DNA from: Bacteroidales bacterium
GTDB lineage: Bacteria; Bacteroidota; Bacteroidia; Bacteroidales; UBA10428
Direction: 5' to 3'
DNA: 6,137 nucleotides
Assembly: GCA_016935595.1 (NCBI GenBank)
Contig: JAFGQQ010000393.1
Coordinates: forward strand, 1-6,137
Shown: positions 1 to 5,326 of the stretch, piece by piece
Position numbering within the stretch: position 1 is the stretch's first letter
Layout: every line of letters starts with the position of its first letter
The notes under the pieces: generated by a model
Seen by the model: the letters and a program-made list of their open reading frames with translations, nothing else
Database searches by the model: none
Told to the model about the DNA's origin: nothing
Translations under genes and position numbers: made by a program

Positions 1-1410
1 GGAGCGCCAAAATTTTATAAAGAAGGAAAATTATATTTTGGCAGAGGTCTCCAGGTAAAAATATCTTCGAACGACCTGGTTTCAGGAGTTGATAATACAT
101 ACGTTTCGTTAAACGGTGATGCTTATAAAAAATATAACAATAAAATTAATCTTAATAATGAATATGAAAACAGGCTATTATATTATTCAGTTGACCATGT
201 CGGAAATTTTGAAGAGCCCATTTCAAAAGATTTTTTTGTTGATTTAACAGCTCCTGAAACAAAATTTTCGATTACCGGAAATGTAATAGAAAATGTACTT
301 TCGGCAGATGCAAAAATAGAACTTTCAAGTTCTGATAATCTTTCTGGTGTAAAACATATTAAATACAAAATTGGCAAAGACGGAACTGAAAAAATTTACA
401 CCAGTCCAATAGCTTTATCTACATTAAAAGATGGTGAAACAGAAATTCAATTTTATGCTGTTGATAATGTTGATAATGCTGAAGAAATAAAATCGACCAG
501 TGATCCTGGTTCTAGCTCACAAGGCGATGCTTCATCACCAGGAGGATCTATAGCTGGTATAAGTTTATATGTAGACAGGATTGCTCCTGAAGTAAATATT
601 GAAATTTTAGGAGACAAATTCGAAGATAAATACACATTTGTATCTGAAAGATCAAGAATTAAACTAAGCGCCACTGATAACAAAGCCGGCGTTGAAAAAA
701 TCACCTACGGTATAAATATTCCATCAAGAACCCATGAATATACCGAACCATTTCCATTATTGTCAAACAGTGGAGTGCAATATATTAATTATGGAGCAAT
801 GGATAAGGTTACGAACTGGACACCAAGAATAACAAAGGCTGTATACTTGGATAAAACTGCACCTGTTTCAGGTATAGCATTTATAGGATCAAAATTCTGG
901 AATAGAGATACCTTGTTTATTACAAAAGACACTAAAATAAAATTAAACAGCAGTGAACAAGAATCGGGAATACAACTTATTAAATACCAAATAGACAATA
1001 AGGCATTAGATAATTATTCTGATCCTTTAACTTGTGAAAAGGCAGGTTTACATAAAATAAATTACTATGCAATTGACAATGTAAACAATAAAGAAGAAGA
1101 AAATATAAAAGAATTTGTAGTTGACAATGATGCACCAGTTATTAAATGTACATTTAGCGTTGAATCGATAGGTGAACAAGAAAAAGATGGCAATAAGTAT
1201 CTTGTATTTCCTTCTAATACTTTGGTTTATCTGGGTGCAACAGATAATGCATCGGGTGTAAGTACAATACAATATAAACTTAATGGAGGTGAACTTCAAA
1301 CTAAGACACAAATTGGATACTTTAAACCAGGAACATTTGAATTAGAAATTATAGCAAAAGACGTATTAAATAACAAATCAACTGAAGTTGTCCTATTTAT
1401 AATTGAAAAA
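1..1410 (+). repeat. Five tandem Ig-like protein repeats (about 92 residues each)
   Basis: Taking the Ala of the (T/I/D)AP junction as the unit start, the units are 1-249 (partial or complete, upstream edge unknown), 250-582, 583-858, 859-1131 and 1132-1410. The last three are 92, 91 and 93 residues long; the second is 111 because of the Ser/Gly-rich insert near its end. Junctions read VDLTAP, VDRIAP, LDKTAP and VDNDAP. The repeats are clear at protein level but diverged at DNA level, so the array is old and not a recent slippage product. Confidence 0.8.
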
Positions 1411-1413
1411 TAG
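1..1413 (+). CDS. Ig-like/OmpL47-type repeat protein, C-terminal part (5' end outside window)
   Basis: The frame is open from base 1 to the TAG at 1411-1413, giving 470 residues with no start codon required inside; a TTG at 760 is internal and not a real start. The protein is a tandem array of about five beta-sandwich-like repeats. Each has a D/E-N-x-SGV-x-x-I-x-Y core (SDNLSGVKHIKY, TDNASGVSTIQY), then a YAVDNVxN motif (YAVDNVDN, YAIDNVNN), and a VDxTAP junction to the next unit. This pattern is typical of bacterial Ig-like/OmpL47-type repeat domains in large secreted or surface proteins. Such arrays act as stalks, adhesion modules or carbohydrate-binding spacers; the function here cannot be told because the N-terminus is missing. 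The C-terminus ends directly after the last repeat (VLFIIEK) with no recognisable type IX secretion sorting domain and no membrane anchor. A Ser/Gly-rich stretch at residues 165-188 interrupts the second repeat junction. An extracytoplasmic location is inferred from the family, not shown by a visible signal peptide. Confidence 0.86.
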   Translation, partial: GAPKFYKEGKLYFGRGLQVKISSNDLVSGVDNTYVSLNGDAYKKYNNKINLNNEYENRLLYYSVDHVGNFEEPISKDFFVDLTAPETKFSITGNVIENVLSADAKIELSSSDNLSGVKHIKYKIGKDGTEKIYTSPIALSTLKDGETEIQFYAVDNVDNAEEIKSTSDPGSSSQGDASSPGGSIAGISLYVDRIAPEVNIEILGDKFEDKYTFVSERSRIKLSATDNKAGVEKITYGINIPSRTHEYTEPFPLLSNSGVQYINYGAMDKVTNWTPRITKAVYLDKTAPVSGIAFIGSKFWNRDTLFITKDTKIKLNSSEQESGIQLIKYQIDNKALDNYSDPLTCEKAGLHKINYYAIDNVNNKEEENIKEFVVDNDAPVIKCTFSVESIGEQEKDGNKYLVFPSNTLVYLGATDNASGVSTIQYKLNGGELQTKTQIGYFKPGTFELEIIAKDVLNNKSTEVVLFIIEK

Positions 1414-1464
1414 CAAGTGTGTTAATAATTATGTTATGCACTTGAGGTTTGACCTTGATGTATG

Positions 1465-1486
1465 AATCCCGGCTTAGGCCGGGATT
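1465..1486 (+). terminator. Rho-independent terminator between convergent genes
   Basis: AATCCCGGC pairs perfectly with GCCGGGATT (9 bp, mostly GC) around the loop TTAG, followed by a short T-run (TTTT at 1485-1488, partly inside the stem). It lies 51 bases after the stop of the repeat-protein gene and ends one base from the stop codon of the convergent NUDIX gene. Base composition is sharply higher in GC than the surroundings. The T-run follows on the + strand, so it best serves the repeat-protein gene; on the - strand no U-tract follows directly. A weaker inverted repeat, CAAGTG (1414-1419) with CACTTG (1439-1444), reads on the - strand into CTATTTTT and could help end the opposite transcript. 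Confidence 0.8.
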
Positions 1487-1487
1487 T

Positions 1488-1901
1488 TCATATAAATAAA
1501 TTCATATAAGATAAAAGTACCTTATTATGAAAGAATGCTAAATTCATTTTTAAAGCATCGTTCACTAAAAACCATTTTATCTCGGAAACTTCATCTTCAT
1601 CCATTTTAATTTCACCTTCTGCTTGTCCATAATAAAAAATGGCAACATTATGAATATTCTTATCTTTAAATATTTCTTCAAAATATCCAAAATACTCAGG
1701 TTCGAAAGTAAGATTTGTTTCTTCCTTTATCTCTCTTAAAACAGCACTTTCAAGCATTTCAAACTCCTCCACATGACCTCCGGGTAAACACCAAAAATTT
1801 TTAAATGGCTCAATATTTCGTTTTGTAAGTAATATTGTATTATTCCCTTTAACCGGATGATATAATACTGCACCTACTGTTGTTTTAGGAGATTTATACA
1901 T
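1488..1901 (-). CDS. NUDIX hydrolase
   Basis: A 137-residue protein of the usual size for a single-domain NUDIX hydrolase, cleaving a nucleoside diphosphate linked to another group with Mg2+ or Mn2+. The Nudix box runs from G42 to L64: G42-x5-E48-x7-R56-E57-I-K-E60-E61-T-N63-L64. All metal-binding and catalytic Glu/Arg positions of GX5EX7REUXEEXGU are kept; only the last Gly is Asn (N63), a tolerated change. The WCLPGGH stretch just before it is typical of MutT-like members. Substrate (oxidised dNTP, ADP-ribose, other) cannot be assigned. It starts 35 bases after the stop of the histidine kinase gene on the same strand, so it is probably the last gene of that operon. The ATG at 1899-1901 has no Shine-Dalgarno sequence, as is usual in Bacteroidota. 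A role in cleaning up damaged nucleotides would fit a redox-responsive operon, but that is inference. Confidence 0.93.
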   Translation of the reverse strand: MYKSPKTTVGAVLYHPVKGNNTILLTKRNIEPFKNFWCLPGGHVEEFEMLESAVLREIKEETNLTFEPEYFGYFEEIFKDKNIHNVAIFYYGQAEGEIKMDEDEVSEIKWFLVNDALKMNLAFFHNKVLLSYMNLFI

Positions 1902-1936
1902 AATTCTATAACTTTATAAAGATAATTTTCAATAAT

Positions 1937-3280
1937 TTAAATATCATTATAAATATAAAAACACTCTTTTTTAGGTATAGTAAAAGTAAATGTTGAACCG
2001 ACACCTTCTTCGCTTTTAACTTGAACTTTTCCTTTATGTTGAATAGCTATTTGTTTTACTATTGGCAAGCCCATTCCTGTGCCTGAAGGTGAAATATTAA
2101 TAACATTCTTTCCCCTATAAAATTCATTAAATATATTTTTTTGTTCATTTTCAGGAATTCCTATGCCTGTATCAGATACCTTAATAACTATATTATTTTT
2201 TTTATTCATAATACTAAGATGAACTTTTCCTTCTTTTAGAGTATATTCAATTGCATTGGCCAATAAATTCTCAATTACTTCTTCAATTGAAATACGGTTC
2301 CCGTAAATACTTTCAATTTTTTTATCAATTTCACAGGTAAAATAAATTGATTTTTCAGAGGCTATATTTTTAAACTGAGGTATTATTCTATCAATGCTTT
2401 TATGCAATGGAAAACATTCCATATCTAACTTATTCTGCAATTGCATTTTAGTATGTTTTAATAAGTCTTTTATAAAACTATTAAGGAATGAGGTACGTTT
2501 GTAAACCCTGGTTATAAATTCTCCTTGTTGTTTATTTACTTCACCAATAATATCACTTCTTAATACGTCTAAACAGCTTAATATTGCTGCAAGATGACCT
2601 TTAATATCATGTGTTAGTTTTAATATATATTCATTTTTAATTTTATCCTTCTCATTCAGCTGAATATTAGCTAACCTGTTAGCTTCTTCGTATTTTTTCA
2701 ATTGCCTGGTAATATAACAAGTCATTAACATTACTAAATATGAAATGGATATAAATATTGTCCCTGTCCAAAATAAATATTTGATATTACTGTAAAGGTC
2801 ATGAGTAACAAAACCTGATAAAGGGTAATGTTTAATAATTCCCAAATATTCAAGAAATGTCAATGCCCCGATTAAAATTAAAGCAAAAGATGTTTGAAAA
2901 AAGCTTTCTCTAACAGTTAATATAATACCAGTTAGTATCATATGAAAAATATAGACAATCATAAAAGGATTTTCTATTCCGCCAGAAAAATGTAATATCA
3001 AAGTAAGAAAAATATAATCGGTAGCAACTTGAAAATTAACTATTATTTTTATAAAATTCGCTGAATAAAAAAATCTAGAAGTTAAGCTTTTTTTTAAAAA
3101 ATAATAAGATATAGCATTTATAATAATTATTACAACCGCAATAGCATAAATTGATTTATCCTGTATAGAAATATTCAGGAAGTTTTTTGAAATAAACGTA
3201 ACTATAATTAAAAAGGCAATGCCAGCCCATCTTGTATTTGTTATCCAAAATGCTGCTTTATATAACCTATTAATCCTCAT
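1937..3280 (-). CDS. RegB/PrrB-like six-helix membrane sensor histidine kinase
   Basis: A 447-residue sensor kinase. The N-terminal half has about six hydrophobic helices (roughly 18-37, 44-64, 82-98, 106-123, 129-147, 168-190). Between helices 3 and 4 lies G100-G101-I-E-N104-P105-F106, matching the GGxxNPF motif that binds quinone in the redox sensors RegB/PrrB. A charged, probably coiled-coil linker (191-222) leads to the dimerisation domain with phospho-acceptor H224 (THDIKGHL). The ATP-binding domain has an N-box (ENLLANAIEYT, N338/N342), G1 (DTGIGI, 370-375), F-box (IFNEFYRG) and G2 (GTGMGLPIV, 400-408). All parts for kinase activity are present. The usual Pro after the phospho-His is His (H229). 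The redox Cys of RegB, about 40 residues after its His, is not present here (S264), though C236 lies 12 residues after H224. The ATG sits 3 bases after the response-regulator stop, so the two are co-translated partners. Redox or quinone sensing is inferred from the motif and topology. Confidence 0.95.
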   Translation of the reverse strand: MRINRLYKAAFWITNTRWAGIAFLIIVTFISKNFLNISIQDKSIYAIAVVIIIINAISYYFLKKSLTSRFFYSANFIKIIVNFQVATDYIFLTLILHFSGGIENPFMIVYIFHMILTGIILTVRESFFQTSFALILIGALTFLEYLGIIKHYPLSGFVTHDLYSNIKYLFWTGTIFISISYLVMLMTCYITRQLKKYEEANRLANIQLNEKDKIKNEYILKLTHDIKGHLAAILSCLDVLRSDIIGEVNKQQGEFITRVYKRTSFLNSFIKDLLKHTKMQLQNKLDMECFPLHKSIDRIIPQFKNIASEKSIYFTCEIDKKIESIYGNRISIEEVIENLLANAIEYTLKEGKVHLSIMNKKNNIVIKVSDTGIGIPENEQKNIFNEFYRGKNVINISPSGTGMGLPIVKQIAIQHKGKVQVKSEEGVGSTFTFTIPKKECFYIYNDI

Positions 3281-3283
3281 TAA

Positions 3284-3679
3284 TTATTTTTTAAATAAAA
3301 AATTATTAATTTCAGTCAATAATTCTTTTTGATCGACAGGTTTATCCATAAAAATAACACCAGGTAATACATCAGGATCTTCTACGGCTGCTCTAAAATT
3401 AACTCCAAGTTCATCAGCCATCCCGGTAATCATTATTACTGGAATATCTTTATAGTTCTCATCGTTTTTTATTTTATGAAGCATATTGTATCCTTCAAGG
3501 GTCGATTCCATCATGATATCTAATAAAATCAAATCAGGTTTTCGTTCTTCAAGTAATTTAAAACCCTCTGTTTTATTTTGTGCAGCAAAAACCTCAAATC
3601 CTTGATTTTCTAATATTATTTGTAATGATCTTGAAAGATCCTCATCATCATCAACAATAAGAATCAATTTCTTTTCCAT
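3284..3679 (-). CDS. Stand-alone response regulator (receiver domain only)
   Basis: A 131-residue protein consisting only of a CheY-like receiver domain. Visible key residues are the acidic pair D10/D11 in LIVDDDED, phospho-acceptor D54 (LLDIMM), switch T85 (MITG) and K113 followed by Pro (MDKPV). No DNA-binding or enzymatic output domain follows. The stretch between T85 and K113 is about six residues longer than in CheY (GMADELGVNF...DVLPGVIFMDKP), a form I recall from receiver proteins of the MMxTxTEGFHVAxxLR type. The gene is first in the operon; the kinase ATG follows its stop by 3 bases (TAA TTA ATG), so H224 of that kinase is the obvious phosphate donor. With no output domain it must act by binding another protein, by passing phosphate on, or as a sink. 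The start ATG at 3677-3679 places the first beta strand correctly (KKLILIVDD). Confidence 0.95.
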   Translation of the reverse strand: MEKKLILIVDDDEDLSRSLQIILENQGFEVFAAQNKTEGFKLLEERKPDLILLDIMMESTLEGYNMLHKIKNDENYKDIPVIMITGMADELGVNFRAAVEDPDVLPGVIFMDKPVDQKELLTEINNFLFKK

Positions 3680-3772
3680 TTTTAAATAAATTTAATAAAT
3701 ACTTAATAATTAAAAATAAAACTTTTTTTTTATACTTCAAGATAATTAATGAAGGATTTATATAAGAAATTA

Positions 3773-3780
3773 TAAATTTG
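3773..3780 (+). promoter_or_regulatory. Possible Bacteroidota -7 box (TAAATTTG), + strand
   Basis: TAAATTTG matches the TAnnTTTG consensus of the Bacteroidota housekeeping sigma factor exactly. No TTTG or TTG is seen about 19-21 bases upstream, so the -33 half is missing. A transcript from here would begin just before the hairpin at 3793-3821 and run towards, and antisense to, the gene at 3914-4396. In DNA this AT-rich a chance match is likely. Confidence 0.18.
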
Positions 3781-3792
3781 AAAGATTATATA

Positions 3793-3821
3793 TTATAAGG
3801 CAACTGTTTGCAGTCTTATAA
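3793..3821. other. Bulged hairpin (possible operator, terminator or small-RNA stem)
   Basis: TTATAAG (3793-3799) pairs with CTTATAA (3815-3821); inside, ACTG (3803-3806) pairs with CAGT (3811-3814) around the loop TTTG, leaving GCA as a three-base bulge. That makes 11 paired bases. Read on the - strand it lies about 90 bases after the stop of the 160-residue protein gene, but no T-run follows it, so a classic terminator is unlikely. As DNA, the near-palindrome could be an operator for the response-regulator operon starting about 115 bases downstream. On the + strand it would lie at the 5' end of any transcript from the TAAATTTG box. Which of these is true cannot be told here. Confidence 0.35.
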
Positions 3822-3913
3822 GAAGGGGAATATATAAATGTTTAAATATAAATAATGCCGCCTTGGATAATGAAATATTATTCAAAACACAACTTAAACA
3901 ATTAAAAAATAAA

Positions 3914-4396
3914 TTATTCTATTAACATTTCATAACCGTCAGCAATTAAATTTTCGGCTACTCTTTCGGCATAATCCCTGTTAAAATATACTTTTGGTTT
4001 ATGTTTGGCAAAAACAGGATATCTGCCCACGCTATCTTCACTGTTTAAATAATTATAGCCAACCAGAAAAAGATCGGTACTCGAAAGCCTTAATTTATAT
4101 ACAGGCCTGTGAACACACATTTCTAAAACTTCAAGCAATTCATACCTGTTTATTTCAGGTTCATGTTTAAGCTTTACAGTTTTTACTATCTCATCGCTAA
4201 ACGGTTCTTTCGTAAAATGTAAATTAAAATTTTTTACGTAGCAAGATAATAACACCTTCTCATCCTGAATAACAGCAGGTTTTTGAGGGTCTCCTACTAT
4301 TCTTACGTTTACACCATTTGCTGTGAATAAATAAACTAAACGTTTATTTCTTCTCTCCACCATTTCTTCTAATGTCTCTTGTTTACGCATTTCCAT
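3914..4396 (-). CDS. Unrecognised conserved-looking soluble protein, 160 residues
   Basis: I do not recognise this family. The protein is soluble-looking, with no signal peptide or membrane helix and many charged residues. The N-terminus (about 1-20, METLEEMVERRNKR-like) is a charged amphipathic helix. A central part (about 21-115) alternates strand-like stretches (LVYLFTANGVNVRIVG, KVLLSCYVKNFNLHF, YKLRLSSTDLFLVGYNYL). The C-terminal 35 residues are distinctive (RYPVFAKHKPKVYFNRDYAE followed by RVAENLIADGY), where a helix ends in DGYEMLIE. Two Cys (C52, C94) are present but not arranged as a metal site. The composition and the clean frame of 160 codons with well-spread codon use argue for a real gene. 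It could equally start at the second Met, two codons later. It stands alone: 282 bases separate it from eda upstream and 234 from the response regulator downstream, so it is probably a single-gene unit. No function is proposed. Confidence 0.82.
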   Translation of the reverse strand: MEMRKQETLEEMVERRNKRLVYLFTANGVNVRIVGDPQKPAVIQDEKVLLSCYVKNFNLHFTKEPFSDEIVKTVKLKHEPEINRYELLEVLEMCVHRPVYKLRLSSTDLFLVGYNYLNSEDSVGRYPVFAKHKPKVYFNRDYAERVAENLIADGYEMLIE

Positions 4397-4678
4397 ATTT
4401 CGTAAGTATTTTTAAAACAACTAATAAAACTATTTCAAAATTAATGAGTTTAAAATTGTATTGTTGTTAAATATAATTTTTTATATAAATTAAAACAACT
4501 ATACAAAAATTATTTTTATTCAATTTACCTATTTTAATTAATTTATAAAAAACAGACTTTAAAACATTTCCTTTTATCTTAATTTTAAATATAATGAATT
4601 TAACAAAACATGATAATCTCAATTAAAGATACTCAAAATTTCTTGTAAATTCATAAAATTAATATCATAAAATAAAAT
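4397..4678. other. AT-rich intergenic region, 282 bases, with a 12-bp direct repeat
   Basis: This gap lies between the end of eda and the start of the 160-residue protein gene. It is extremely poor in G and C and contains no reading frame worth calling, no GC-rich terminator hairpin and no RNA gene that I can see. It must hold the end of the eda transcript and probably the promoter of the next gene. TTAAAACAACTA occurs twice as a perfect direct repeat (4412-4423 and 4490-4501, 78 bases apart), the downstream copy beginning 16 bases from the start codon of the 160-residue protein gene. Confidence 0.6.
4436..4443 (-). promoter_or_regulatory. Possible -7 box (TAATTTTG) for the 160-residue protein gene
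   Basis: On the - strand this reads TAATTTTG, an exact match to TAnnTTTG, 39 bases upstream of the ATG at 4394-4396, a plausible distance. No TTTG or TTG is found 19-21 bases further upstream. The call rests on one half-site in very AT-rich DNA and may be chance. Confidence 0.22.
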
Positions 4679-5326
4679 TTAATTCGTCAATCCAGTATTT
4701 CTCCAATCGAAATAAGCCTCTACTAATTTTCTTATTTGATTAGAAATTTCATTATACATATTATTATTTATCCATTCCAATTTAAAAATACTCGCTCCAA
4801 AAGCAACTCCTGAAGCTCCAAAAGAAAAATAATCTCCAATAGAGTCAGGAGATACTCCTCCGCAAGCCAATAAATCAATATTATTTAAAGGTGCTTTTAT
4901 TTCTTGAAAATACCTGGGACCAAAAACCGAAGAAGGAAATACTTTTACCATACTTGCTCCGCCAATCCATGCATTATATATTTCAGTCGGCGTTAATGCA
5001 CCCGGAAAAATTGGAATATTATTATTTGCACAATAATTTACTATTTCCTTAATATAATTGGGCATAACAATAAAACTAGCCCCAGATTCCAAGGCCGTTT
5101 CCAAATCGTTCATATTTAATACCGTACCTGCACCAATAACTAATCTGCCAGAAGTATATCTTACCATTTCTTTTATTAATTTTCCTGCACCTGTTGTATT
5201 CATAGTAATTTCCAAGGTAGTCAATCCTGAATCAATTACACAATCTACCAAAGGATAAATATGATTATCATTAATACCCCTCAATATCCCTATTATAGGA
5301 AGTTCTTTGAATTTACCAAGATTCAT
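4679..5326 (-). CDS. eda: 2-dehydro-3-deoxy-phosphogluconate (KDPG/KHG) aldolase
   Basis: A 215-residue class I aldolase of the Eda family, close to the usual 205-215 residues. It cleaves KDPG to pyruvate and glyceraldehyde 3-phosphate (Entner-Doudoroff and uronate catabolism), or related 2-keto-4-hydroxy acids. Seen in order: PIIGILRG (10-17), catalytic Glu E39 in LEITMNT, GAGTVL with T68, FPGALTPTEI (107-116), the Schiff-base Lys K128 in MVKVFP, and the phosphate-binding ACGGVSP (154-160) and GVAFGAS (173-179) loops. All catalytic positions are intact. The start ATG (5324-5326) overlaps the TGA of the upstream LysE-family gene by four bases (ATGA), so translation is coupled; there is no Shine-Dalgarno sequence. 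No edd dehydratase or KDG kinase gene is in the window, so the pathway it serves (gluconate, galacturonate, glucuronate or alginate) is unknown. Members acting on KDPGal or sugar-acid analogues look alike, so substrate is only probable. Confidence 0.93.
   Translation of the reverse strand: MNLGKFKELPIIGILRGINDNHIYPLVDCVIDSGLTTLEITMNTTGAGKLIKEMVRYTSGRLVIGAGTVLNMNDLETALESGASFIVMPNYIKEIVNYCANNNIPIFPGALTPTEIYNAWIGGASMVKVFPSSVFGPRYFQEIKAPLNNIDLLACGGVSPDSIGDYFSFGASGVAFGASIFKLEWINNNMYNEISNQIRKLVEAYFDWRNTGLTN

Larger units (their letters stand above)
3680..3913. other. Intergenic region with structured element, upstream of the two-component operon
   Basis: This 234-base AT-rich gap separates the unrecognised gene at 3914-4396 from the response regulator; both are on the - strand, so it must contain any terminator of the former and promoter of the latter. 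I see no convincing -33/-7 Bacteroidota promoter pair on the - strand. It contains a run of nine T (3723-3731, A-run on the - strand), a bulged hairpin at 3793-3821, a + strand TAAATTTG at 3773-3780 and a purine-rich AAGGGG (3823-3828) nine bases before an ATG at 3838. The reading frames there are only 5 and 16 codons, so none is called as a gene. Confidence 0.6.

Noticed and set aside
183..1311. Open frames on the - strand beneath the repeat-protein gene (183-377, 453-704, 789-998, 1048-1311)
   Set aside because: They are shadows of the + strand gene: low-complexity, Cys/Ile/Phe-rich translations with no recognisable motif, while the + strand frame shows clear domain repeats.
760..1413. A separate 217-residue gene starting with TTG at 760
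   Set aside because: The same frame is open without a stop from base 1, and position 760 falls in the middle of a repeat unit; it is an internal codon of the longer partial gene.
3723..3731. Nine-T run as the U-tract of a terminator
   Set aside because: It lies on the + strand with no hairpin directly before it and no + strand gene upstream to end; in DNA this AT-rich such runs are expected.
3855..3905. A 16-codon + strand frame (begins MPPWIMKYY) as a gene
   Set aside because: Too short and unsupported to call as a CDS; kept only as part of a low-certainty finding on the intergenic element.
4560..4678. A terminator after eda
   Set aside because: No stem of useful stability was found downstream of the eda stop; only AT-rich sequence with short chance inverted repeats.
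5058..5258. A 66-residue + strand frame inside eda
   Set aside because: It lies entirely antisense to conserved catalytic parts of the aldolase and shows no motif of its own.
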